DNA of 64,000 bases from Sphingobacteriales bacterium 39-19 (GTDB lineage: Bacteria > Bacteroidota > Bacteroidia > Chitinophagales > Chitinophagaceae), in contig MKTX01000015.1 of the NCBI GenBank assembly GCA_001898465.1, forward strand, positions 124,001-188,000, in the 5' to 3' direction. Position 1 is the first letter of the stretch; each line of letters starts with the position of its first letter. A program made the translations under genes and the position numbers. Positions 17,879 to 24,077 of the stretch are shown here, piece by piece. The notes under the pieces were generated by a model. The model had not been told where the DNA came from, made no database searches, and saw only the letters and a program-made list of their open reading frames with translations.

Positions 17879-18492
17879 CAACTAAAACAAAAAATAGTAA
17901 AAGTTGGTTAGCAGGAATTTTTGCCGCTGTTGCTGCTTCACTTTGTTGCATCACTCCTGTTTTGGCTTTTTTGGGTGGGGCAAGTGGTTTGGCTTCTTCC
18001 TTTTCATGGATTGAACCTTACCGTCCCTATTTAATCGGTTTGACAGTTGCAGTTTTTGCTTTCGCCTGGTATCAGAAATTGAAACCTATAAAAAATGTGG
18101 ATTGCGAATGTGAAACAGACAGTAAAAGATCATTCCTGCAATCAAAGCGGTTTTTAGCTATCGTTACTGTTATTGCAGGTCTGTTAATTGCCTTTCCCTA
18201 CTATGCCAAAGTATTTTATCCTAAGCCTCAGGTGACAAAAGTTATTGTAGTTGACAAAAGCGATATCCGGCAAGCGGAATTTAAGATAAAAGGTATGACT
18301 TGCGAAAGCTGTACAGAACATGTGAACAGTGAAATATCAAAAGTCAATGGCGTTTTAGAATTCCAAACTTCTTATGAAAAAGCAAACAGCACGGTAAAAT
18401 TTGACAACAGCAAAACTTCTATTGACAGTATTGCTTCGGCAATTAAAAGCACAGGATACAAAGTAATTTCACAAACAGTAATTAACAACTAA
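17875..18492 (+). CDS. merT: MerTP-type mercuric transport protein
   Basis: The 205-residue fusion begins with a MerT-like membrane part: a vicinal cysteine pair in the first helix (SLCCITP, Cys24-Cys25), helices at about 10-35, 50-67 and 90-110, and a cytosolic CECE motif. After a linker it ends in an HMA/MerP domain (GMTCESC, Cys143 and Cys146). MerTP proteins take up Hg(II) for reduction. No mercuric reductase gene is present nearby, so the protein may act with one elsewhere or on another metal. Start (ATGA overlap with arsR) and stop (overlap with the next gene) show tight coupling. Confidence 0.85.
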   Translation: MTTKTKNSKSWLAGIFAAVAASLCCITPVLAFLGGASGLASSFSWIEPYRPYLIGLTVAVFAFAWYQKLKPIKNVDCECETDSKRSFLQSKRFLAIVTVIAGLLIAFPYYAKVFYPKPQVTKVIVVDKSDIRQAEFKIKGMTCESCTEHVNSEISKVNGVLEFQTSYEKANSTVKFDNSKTSIDSIASAIKSTGYKVISQTVINN

Positions 18493-18707
18493 TGGAAAAA
18501 AGTATCATACTTCAATCAACTATTACATGCCCTGTTTGTGGACACAAACAGGAAGAAACAATGCCCACAGATGCCTGTCAGTTTTTTTATGAGTGTACAA
18601 ACTGCAAAACCAGACTGAAACCTAAAGAAGGTGACTGTTGTGTATTTTGTAGTTACGGTACTGTTGCCTGTCCACCGATACAGATGAATAAATCTTGTTG
18701 TAAATAA
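18492..18707 (+). CDS. GDCCVxC-domain small protein
   Basis: The 71-residue protein begins with a CPVCG motif, has YECTNCKTRLKPKEGDCCVFC and ends NKSCCK, giving eleven cysteines. GDCCVxC is the family signature; some members carry selenocysteine, but here all positions are Cys codons. Members sit next to ArsR and MerT-like genes in many bacteria, suggesting metal binding or delivery in the cytoplasm. Its ATG shares a base with the merTP stop (TAATG). This is the last gene before the low-gene accessory region. Confidence 0.8.
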   Translation: MEKSIILQSTITCPVCGHKQEETMPTDACQFFYECTNCKTRLKPKEGDCCVFCSYGTVACPPIQMNKSCCK

Positions 18708-18806
18708 AGCTACTTGTAAAAACATTTGCTTTCCCATATCTCTAAACATACTGTCACACCACTTCGCTGACAACTGACAATCCGATTAAAAAAATAAAAT
18801 AAACTG

Positions 18807-18814
18807 CAAAGATA
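18807..18814 (-). promoter_or_regulatory. Minus-strand -7-like box (TATCTTTG) at the outer edge of hairpin copy 1
   Basis: On the minus strand this reads TATCTTTG, a full TAnnTTTG match, and the same box recurs at the same side of copy 3 (21193-21200). No TTTG is found at the proper -33 distance. It may be a promoter reading away from the hairpin or simply part of the repeat. Confidence 0.35.
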
Positions 18815-18820
18815 GCACCG

Positions 18821-18884
18821 GCACAAAGCCAACGCTTCGCAGCATAAACACAAGCCCAACTCACAAGGCCATCATTTATACTGC
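18821..18884 (+). repeat. Structured hairpin element, copy 1 (upper stem only)
   Basis: A lead motif GCACAAAGCCAACGC (18821-18835) precedes the hairpin. The stem is GCAG (18839-18842), a C/A mismatch, then ATAAA (18844-18848), pairing with TTTAT (18875-18879) and CTGC (18881-18884). The loop is 26 bases (18849-18874). Loop length, ATAAA/TTTAT and the mismatch position equal copies 2 and 3, while the 4-bp segment differs yet still pairs. The outer 13-bp stem of the other copies is missing. A 44-codon frame of doubtful reality starts 65 bases further on (ATG 18950). Confidence 0.65.
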
Positions 18885-19066
18885 AACCCGCAATCCCGGA
18901 TGCTGTTAGAGAGCAGTTATTTTATTTTTTCATTTTTAATCGTTTTGTTATGTCAGTTCTTATTCAGCGTTGGCTTGTTGGCAGCATCTGGGTTAGCTGC
19001 TGGTTCGTTTCGCCTGGTGTGTTTGTTTTTTCATCACAGTTAGGCCATTCATTTACTTCTTCATGT

Positions 19067-19099
19067 CAGCCTCCTTGGTAGGGGGCTTTCTTTTTTTTA
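19067..19099 (+). terminator. Rho-independent terminator-like hairpin
   Basis: AGCCTCC pairs with GGGGGCT (one G-U pair) around a short loop and is followed by a run of T interrupted once (TTCTTTTTTTT). It would end any plus-strand transcript that starts near hairpin copy 1. Confidence 0.55.
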
Positions 19100-19883
19100 T
19101 TGAATGAATTGGATGAAAGAAAACCCATCGCACAACTCCTTGCTTCTTTTCCCTTCGCACAGAACCCACGCTTCGCCGGTAAATAGGTGTTCGTCATTCG
19201 TCGTCAGCAAGTAGATATGCCAAACCATTGCATCAGTAGCAATAAAATTGTTTATTACACTTTTATGGTATTGCTGCACATGCAATGCCCTTCGGGCTGC
19301 TACGCAGGTTTGTCATACTACTTGCAGTTCCTCCTCATTCCTCACGGCAGCTACTGTGTCCTTCACGCCACTTCGTTCATTACTTCCTTCGTTCCGCTTC
19401 ATTACACCACGTTCGCAGCTAAACCACTTGCTTCAAGGCCGGGCATCCCTTTTGCCCTGGCACAAATCAATGCACATGGAATGCACCAGCCTTTCCGCAA
19501 GCCAGCCCTACAATACTCACCGGGTTCCATTTCGCTGCACTACGTCATACATTCACTTCAGTAGCGTTCAGTCCACCCGCTGCCCATAATTGGCTCGCCT
19601 TGCGGCCTGCCACGGCTGCGGGTTTGTCAAGGTTTTTGTGACCCTTGCTACTGACCTGATTAGAACAAAAACACATGCCAAACCCTTGCGTCTCACTGTT
19701 GCTGTCTATCGCCGTTTCACGGCTTTTTAGCCAGCACCGTGGCAGGCGCACGCAGCCAATTCCGTTCGTTCCTCTCTTCCATTGGCTTATGGCGGCACGC
19801 CCCCTGGCTACAGTGTGGACAAGTGTGCCACACAGCTATGCTTCTTTTTGGCCGCAGGCGCTATTACCTTTTTGCAAACGCAC

Positions 19884-20486
19884 TTAGGTGTTCCAAAAAA
19901 GTTTTTTTGCTCGATTCAATTCGGATGCTAAAATGTTGTAGTATCTATTAGGGCCTTCCTGTACATGCCTGAAGCCTTCTATTTCAAAAGCTTCTTTCAA
20001 AGTATCATTACTACAGTATTTATTAATACGCCCTTTTCCGAGTATAGTTTGGCTGAGATGTTCCATTAAATGTTTTAAGCCATAGCTTGAACTACCGTTA
20101 TATATCGTTTTCGCTTTAGTGGGTACAATTATTCTTATTACTGCTTGTACTTGTTCAACGGTAAAGGGAGTTAATGCTTCATCGTTAAGAAAACTCAATT
20201 TGTGAATGTCACTTAGTATTTTATCTTCTGCATTATCGGATTGATGCATTCCAGAATATTTATACCATTCTTTCATCTCATCGAAAACGCTGTGTGCGTT
20301 TACATACTTCATTGCATTATCCTCTTCATTGAACATTTCTATTGATGTCAAATCAATCAGATTTCTTTTAGCATCAAATAACGGTTTACAGATAAACTTT
20401 GGAGGCAGGGTGTGTACAATAAATGGTCCTTTGTTCTTAGTGTTTGTCGCATTACTAATAAGGAAGCGTGGAAATTGCTTTGCCAT
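19884..20486 (-). CDS. Hypothetical protein of the accessory region
   Basis: The 200-residue protein starts at ATG (complement of 20484-20486); a longer frame needs a TTG at 20528. It is charged, soluble and without signal peptide or membrane helix. The C-terminal half contains YNGSSSYGLKHLMEHLSQT, then RYCSNDTL-like KYCSNDTLKEAFEIEGF and RYYNILASEL. That reads like the helical C-terminal segment of unknown proteins seen in mobile elements (impression, not certainty). Hairpin copy 2 lies just upstream on the far side of its start, between it and the DUF6876 gene. No catalytic motif is visible and the function is unknown. Confidence 0.6.
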   Translation of the reverse strand: MAKQFPRFLISNATNTKNKGPFIVHTLPPKFICKPLFDAKRNLIDLTSIEMFNEEDNAMKYVNAHSVFDEMKEWYKYSGMHQSDNAEDKILSDIHKLSFLNDEALTPFTVEQVQAVIRIIVPTKAKTIYNGSSSYGLKHLMEHLSQTILGKGRINKYCSNDTLKEAFEIEGFRHVQEGPNRYYNILASELNRAKKLFWNT

Positions 20487-20590
20487 GTGATTTTTACCAG
20501 TTTTTAGGCAGGTGGTTCTCCTGTTCAAATTTATAAAGATGTAAATCTACCAAAGAAATATCAAAAAAAGTACAGCAAGTTAGTCGGCTG

Positions 20591-20685
20591 GCACAGACCC
20601 ATGCTTTAAAAAAACAAGGAACTACGGCATAAACACAGCCCCATCGCACAAAGCCATCTTTTATTCCGTTCCTCCTTGTTTTTTT
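20591..20685 (+). repeat. Structured hairpin element, copy 2 (complete)
   Basis: Lead motif GCACAGACCCATGC (20591-20604). Outer stem: 13 perfect pairs, AAAAAAACAAGGA (20608-20620) with TCCTTGTTTTTTT (20673-20685). Then a 3x3 internal loop, ACGG (20624-20627) with CCGT (20666-20669), a C/T mismatch, ATAAA (20629-20633) with TTTAT (20660-20664), and a 26-base loop (20634-20659). It lies between the divergent genes starting at 20486 (minus) and 20753 (plus). Copy 3 has the same plan with a different but still complementary outer stem, so the fold itself appears to be selected. Confidence 0.8.
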
Positions 20686-20752
20686 AGCCACGCCGCCTGA
20701 TGTGATTGCTTTCTTTTTTTCTCTTTTTTCTTTTAAAATAAATTTTATTACG

Positions 20753-21103
20753 ATGAAAAATGCAAATCACTTCTTCGGTTCTCACAACGGTTCCGAAAAC
20801 TTTTACCGGCACAATCTTTCGGGATTGATTTATACTGACGGTGTAAAAGAACTGGCTGAAGGATGCCAGGCATATTGGCTGATTAATTTAATAATATGTC
20901 ACCAATGCGAAACACAAGTAAGGAAAGAATCTTTCCAGGTGTGGGATTTAAAACGGACTCAGGAAAATGTGTTTTCTATCCTGGCTACAGATGGAAACCA
21001 CAACCGGGTAACCAGTCAGGAGATTCCGTTCAGTGACTTTCCTTATGATCTGGCTACAATTTGGTTGGTAGATGGATGCCTGATGTTGCCAAGTGAGTAT
21101 TAA
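20753..21103 (+). CDS. DUF6876 family protein
   Basis: The 116-residue protein matches the DUF6876 pattern: an N-terminal segment before YTDGVKELAEGCQAYWLINLI, a central FQVWDLKR strand, and the end DFPYDLATIWLVDGCLMLPSEY. ATG 20753 is chosen; the longer frame begins with GTG inside a T-rich leader. The family occurs in mobile elements and plasmids of Bacteroidota and other bacteria; its function is unknown. The start lies 67 bases after the outer stem of hairpin copy 2, and a terminator follows directly. Confidence 0.7.
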   Translation: MKNANHFFGSHNGSENFYRHNLSGLIYTDGVKELAEGCQAYWLINLIICHQCETQVRKESFQVWDLKRTQENVFSILATDGNHNRVTSQEIPFSDFPYDLATIWLVDGCLMLPSEY

Positions 21104-21109
21104 AAAAAG

Positions 21110-21133
21110 GCGGTCAGCAATGGCCGCTTATTT
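21110..21133 (+). terminator. Terminator after the DUF6876 gene
   Basis: GCGGTCA (21110-21116) pairs with TGGCCGC (21121-21127), one G-U pair, around a GCAA tetraloop. An A-rich run precedes it and TTATTT follows. It starts 7 bases after the stop codon. Confidence 0.65.
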
Positions 21134-21192
21134 ACAATCCCGACCGGGACAGATGAATGAAGACTGCTTTTGTCGACGTGTATTTTAATAAG

Positions 21193-21200
21193 CAAAGATA
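21193..21200 (-). promoter_or_regulatory. Minus-strand -7-like box (TATCTTTG) at the outer edge of hairpin copy 3
   Basis: The plus strand reads GCAAAGATAGC at 21192-21202, the same 11 bases as beside copy 1 (18806-18816). On the minus strand it reads TATCTTTG. No matching -33 element is seen. Confidence 0.35.
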
Positions 21201-21216
21201 GCTACGGCAACCAACC

Positions 21217-21309
21217 GCACAGGCCCGATGCAAAAAACCAAAAGACTACGGCATAAACACAGACCTGCCACTCATAGCCATCTTTTATTCCGTTTCCTTT
21301 TGGTTTTTT
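21217..21309 (+). repeat. Structured hairpin element, copy 3 (complete)
   Basis: Lead motif GCACAGGCCCGATGC (21217-21231). Outer stem: 13 perfect pairs, AAAAAACCAAAAG (21232-21244) with CTTTTGGTTTTTT (21297-21309). Then a 3x3 internal loop, ACGG (21248-21251) with CCGT (21290-21293), a C/T mismatch, ATAAA (21253-21257) with TTTAT (21284-21288), and a 26-base loop (21258-21283). Every element length equals copy 2. The outer stem differs at several pairs from copy 2, with both sides changed together. Confidence 0.8.
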
Positions 21310-21604
21310 GTTTGCCTTCGCTGGTGAGATGCTTATAAAATCACTTATTATGCAAAAGCAGCTTCGTATCATCACCAATCGCCGTTTGGCAGTTTGTCCA
21401 TTCAGCCGGTCCCTTTTTCAGCCTGTTCCTGTTGTTCCTTCCTTTGCGTTCAGCAGGCACTTGGGCAGGCGTTTCACTTGTTATCGCTATTCGGGCTCCC
21501 GGGTTTTTCCTTTGGGTGCTTCCGGTTGGTATCTTCATTGTTCACCATCCGGCCGCCGTTGTCTTTCAGCATTGCCCTTTTAGGGCTTTGCTGACATAAA
21601 TAAG

Positions 21605-21625
21605 CCCCGCCAGGAATGGCAGGGC
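21605..21625 (-). terminator. Terminator of the minus-strand 252-residue gene
   Basis: AGCCCCGCCA and TGGCAGGGCT flank a GGAA loop and pair except at one position. Read on the minus strand the hairpin is followed by TTATTTAT. It lies about 35 bases beyond the stop at 21659. Confidence 0.6.
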
Positions 21626-21658
21626 TTTCGGACTGAAAGAATGAACTATTTGAAAGTC

Positions 21659-22417
21659 TTATGATCCACTTACTTTAACCAGCGATAAGGCGTTATAAGC
21701 GCCGTTTTTAAGCGGGTACATCTGACCATTAACTTGCTGGTAGAACTCGATACCAAGTGCCAGAAATAAGGGCTTAGTGCTGTTTGCAGTGACTGTATTA
21801 GTCAGAGACAGTACAGCAGTTGCGGTAGTATCCCAGGGCAGTATGGCTGATTCATTGGAATCCATTACGAATGTTTCATTTTCAAAATCAATCTCTGCAC
21901 CGGCAGAAACAATTTTGAAATGGGTTGTTCCCCCCGGAGCTGCAATCATGTTCAGTGGAACAAATGATGGAATACTTGCTTCCAGTGTTCCGGCTACCCG
22001 GTCAATAGTGGAAGTGTAGGGAGCATACAAAGTAGTTCCCAATTTACCACTGATGTTGAACTCAAAACCCTGAAGCAATTCAGCTTCACCGTCAATAACA
22101 TTTCTTTGTCCACGGGGATTTGTCGCATCAGCCTGGACAACTTCAACCATTTTCTGAGTGAGACGGCTGACCATGCGGCTGTCAGAAGCGTTTTGCAACA
22201 TTGCACGGATTGCATTACGTAAAAGTTTACCGGCTTTACCAGCCCTTCCAAATTCTTCACCGTTTTCACGGGTCCTTTGAAACGCCGGATCAGTTGCAAT
22301 CTTTTCAGCAGATACACCGCCTTTTTCTCTTGCCAGGTATCCGTCCTGAGTTGATTTGTAAAACGTAATTCCGCCAATCGTACCATCCAATTTGATAATA
22401 CCTTTTTGCTTTGCCAT
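21659..22417 (-). CDS. Conserved Bacteroidota protein of unknown function (252 aa)
   Basis: The protein starts MAKQKGIIKLDGTIGGITFY, then a Lys/Arg-rich helical part (DPAFQRTRENGEEFGRAGKA, residues about 43-62). The C-terminal half is beta-rich with Thr/Ser repeats (TATAVLSLTNTVTANSTKPLF). There is no signal peptide or membrane helix. I recall similar MAKQKG-type proteins occurring in many Bacteroidota, often near a small HTH-like protein as here, but no function is known to me. The N-terminal pattern resembles small basic nucleic-acid or structural proteins; a phage-like structural role is only a guess. Confidence 0.65.
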   Translation of the reverse strand: MAKQKGIIKLDGTIGGITFYKSTQDGYLAREKGGVSAEKIATDPAFQRTRENGEEFGRAGKAGKLLRNAIRAMLQNASDSRMVSRLTQKMVEVVQADATNPRGQRNVIDGEAELLQGFEFNISGKLGTTLYAPYTSTIDRVAGTLEASIPSFVPLNMIAAPGGTTHFKIVSAGAEIDFENETFVMDSNESAILPWDTTATAVLSLTNTVTANSTKPLFLALGIEFYQQVNGQMYPLKNGAYNALSLVKVSGS

Positions 22418-22566
22418 AACTTAATTTTAAAAAGTTTTTAATAGAATATCGTATTTGACAATAAAATTAGACTGTCGTTAGTGGTATAGGAAATGTTCAC
22501 TTCCGTTCCTGCCGTTTTGTGCATATTGTTCCATCATGTGTTGTTATTTCCATGATAAAAAAGAAG

Positions 22567-22574
22567 TAAATTTG
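22567..22574 (+). promoter_or_regulatory. Bacteroidota -7 box (TAAATTTG)
   Basis: TAAATTTG fits TAnnTTTG; a TTG at 22541-22543 lies 23 bases upstream, slightly beyond the usual spacing. It would give the 63-residue gene at 22641 a leader of about 60 bases. Confidence 0.45.
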
Positions 22575-22640
22575 TGGTGTCTTTACTCCGTAACTGAAGC
22601 ATAGATAAAGTATGGATAGAGTATTAAACAGTTAATTGAA

Positions 22641-22832
22641 ATGGAACGAGTTTGTATTTATCCAAAGGATGTACAGATTGTAACAGGCAAAAGCGAAAGA
22701 TGGGGCAGAGAAGTGATCAAAAAGATTAAATCTCATTACTCAAAGGAACCTCATCAATTGGTATCTATTGAGGAGTTTTGCCAGTATACAGGCTTACCTG
22801 TGCAGACCGTGAAGGAAAAACTAAGAGCATAA
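22641..22832 (+). CDS. Small HTH-like protein (63 aa)
   Basis: The product starts MERVCIYPKDVQIVTGKSER and ends with a second helix pair, VSIEEFCQYTGLPVQTVKEKL. Both halves look like helix-turn-helix or MerR/excisionase-like segments (KDVQ..TGKS and EEFCQYTGLP). Small proteins of this kind occur in Bacteroidota beside the 252-residue family encoded divergently at 22417. A DNA-binding role is inferred from the pattern. It is rich in Lys and lacks cysteine pairs for metal binding. Confidence 0.55.
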   Translation: MERVCIYPKDVQIVTGKSERWGREVIKKIKSHYSKEPHQLVSIEEFCQYTGLPVQTVKEKLRA

Positions 22833-22933
22833 TTTGATGGGATTAAAAGCCCTTAAAATGCGTATCTTAGCATAGAGCAGTAAAGGAAATGTGAGAGTGT
22901 AAAAGATGTTTGAAGCGAGACTTTTCCGAGACC

Positions 22934-23065
22934 TGCAAGGATTGAAAGTTTGAAACCCTTATTACCAAACGAATTGAGAGGAAGGTTCAAGACCCTCTCT
23001 CTCCGCCGAATCACAATTCAAACTTTATTAAATCCTTGCAAGCATATTGTTGGCAAGGGTTTTTT
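22934..23065 (+). ncRNA. Structured RNA candidate with attenuator-like terminator
   Basis: Outer stem: TGCAAGGATT (22934-22943) with AATCCTTGCA (23031-23040). Next stem: AAAGTTTGAA (22945-22954) with TTCAAACTTT (23017-23026). Inner hairpin: GAGAGG (22976-22981) with CCTCTC (22994-22999). The 3' strand of the outer stem can instead pair downstream, CCTTGC (23034-23039) with GCAAGG (23053-23058), followed by six T. Two exclusive folds, one ending in a terminator, are typical of attenuators or of small RNAs with their own terminator. I recognise no known RNA family. The inner part contains a tRNA-Ser-like 3' end. Confidence 0.5.
22984..23005 (+). other. tRNA-Ser 3'-end-like segment, possible attachment site
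   Basis: GGTTCAAGACCC followed by TCTCTCTCC and G looks like the T-arm and 3' acceptor strand of a tRNA-Ser with acceptor GGAGAGA. The T-stem has one mismatch, and no 5' half of a tRNA is found within 100 bases upstream. Fragments like this are left where elements integrate into a tRNA 3' end. The match may also be a chance result of the GAGAGG/CCTCTC hairpin. Confidence 0.3.
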
Positions 23066-23374
23066 ATTTTGGGTACACTGCCTATTATGCATTTGGCTTA
23101 CAGGGTTGTTGCACTCAAGTGTTAGCCTCTCAAAACAGGAGCATGAAGAAAAGAAATTCTTAATTTTTTTTAACCCCTAAAAAACGGGGCAGATACGGGT
23201 ATAGGCTACTGTGTAAAATTGCTTTATTATATCATGGGAACTGGAAAAAGAATTCGCCGGAATTTATTTTAATCCATTCATTATGGCTGTGTGTATAAAT
23301 TTGAGCACAATAATTACAGCGGTTTCGATGCAGCTTTTAAAAACAAAATTAAATAACCAATAAAATAAATCATT
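23066..23374. promoter_or_regulatory. Intergenic stretch with a -7 box for the DUF305 gene
   Basis: No gene is visible. TAAATTTG at 23296-23303 fits TAnnTTTG and would start a transcript with a leader of about 65 bases before the ATG at 23375. A short CCCC/GGGG hairpin occurs near 23176-23189. I see nothing else. Confidence 0.45.
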
Positions 23375-23818
23375 ATGAGTTACAGGAAGTTTTCATTTAT
23401 GATCATTATCTCGTTTGTAATGATGTATTGTGTTATGTTTTTAAACATTACTCAGCTGGATTATTTTTATGTCAGCACGAACCGCCTGTATATGGCGCTG
23501 TTGATGATCTGCCCAATGGCAGTTGTGATGATGGTTTTGATGGGGAAAATGTATCCCAATAAAAAATTGAATAAGGGAATTATTATTTCAGCGGTTATTG
23601 TTTTTATAATTGTGTTAGCAGGGTTGCGTACCCAAACGCCCATCGGTGATGTACAATACATGAAAGCCATGATTCCGCACCATTCTTCTGCTATTTTAAC
23701 AAGTGAAAATGCCAATATCAAAGATCCTGAAGTAAGAAAATTAGCTGATGGAATTATTGAAACTCAAAAAAAGGAGATTGCTGAAATGAGGGCATTGATA
23801 CAAAAATTGGAAAAGTAA
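23375..23818 (+). CDS. DUF305 family membrane protein
   Basis: The 147-residue protein has three predicted membrane helices (about 8-25, 36-55, 68-85) and a C-terminal DUF305 segment with MIPHHSSAILTSENA near residues 98-112, the family's paired-histidine motif. DUF305 proteins often accompany copper-resistance genes and are thought to bind metal in the periplasm through His and Met. It lies alone downstream of the accessory region and may be a detached member of the copper island. Confidence 0.75.
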   Translation: MSYRKFSFMIIISFVMMYCVMFLNITQLDYFYVSTNRLYMALLMICPMAVVMMVLMGKMYPNKKLNKGIIISAVIVFIIVLAGLRTQTPIGDVQYMKAMIPHHSSAILTSENANIKDPEVRKLADGIIETQKKEIAEMRALIQKLEK

Positions 23819-24077
23819 AGGATATAATGGTTCATACAATTTATTTTATTTAGCAGGGAATCATAAATCGAATACCCTTGATTGCCTTTTACTGCTCAAG
23901 ATCCCGCTAAAGTATTTGTAGGGTAAAGTCAATCGCATTCTAAAGAATTTTATTTTTCAAAATATTGCATTTTGTACCGGGTAAATACTATCCTTTTAAA
24001 CTGGTAATCCAAAAGGATTATTTGAAATCATAATGTGATCGGATGCTTTTAGTAAAATTTATCCTCAACATACTGGT

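Larger units (their letters stand above)
18708..19883. other. 1.2-kb stretch without a supported gene; accessory, pyrimidine-rich
   Basis: No frame here looks like a protein: the longer ones are low-complexity Ser/Pro/Leu/Cys translations of pyrimidine-rich DNA. The stretch holds hairpin copy 1 (18821-18884), a terminator (19067-19099), two degenerate echoes of the hairpin core (about 19033-19055 and 19128-19175), and small inverted repeats such as GTGTGG/CCACAC (19813-19833). GC and C/T content rise clearly from about 19100. I read it as remains of a mobile element's non-coding region. Confidence 0.5.
21128..21658. other. Intergenic stretch with hairpin copy 3 and no supported gene
   Basis: Apart from hairpin copy 3 (21217-21309) and a reverse-strand terminator (21605-21625), there is one plus-strand frame from ATG 21350 to TAG at 21581-21583 (77 codons). 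Its translation is rich in Arg, Ser, Pro, Phe and Cys and looks like translated pyrimidine-rich DNA, as in the 19.2-19.9 kb stretch. I do not support it as a gene, but its start lies 40 bases after the hairpin, as with the DUF6876 gene. Confidence 0.45.

Noticed and set aside
18950..19080. 44-codon frame after hairpin copy 1
   Set aside because: The translation is Trp/Ser/Val-rich low-complexity sequence without family likeness, and overlaps a degenerate hairpin echo and a terminator.
19187..19951. Several overlapping frames of 60-125 codons on both strands
   Set aside because: They overlap each other in different frames and translate to Ser/Pro/Leu/Arg-rich sequence, as expected from pyrimidine-rich non-coding DNA.
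18821..21309. Integron attC sites or a CRISPR array
   Set aside because: There is no RYYYAAC/GTTRRRY core pair, no integrase, no direct repeats with regular spacers and no cas genes. The spacing between hairpins is irregular and contains whole genes.
21308..21583. Plus-strand frame after hairpin copy 3
   Set aside because: Composition is like other non-coding pyrimidine-rich DNA here, there is no family resemblance, and it overlaps the hairpin at its long start. It is kept only as part of the distance pattern.
22976..23005. Complete tRNA gene
   Set aside because: Only the T-arm and 3' acceptor strand resemble tRNA-Ser; no D-arm, anticodon arm or 5' acceptor strand is found upstream.
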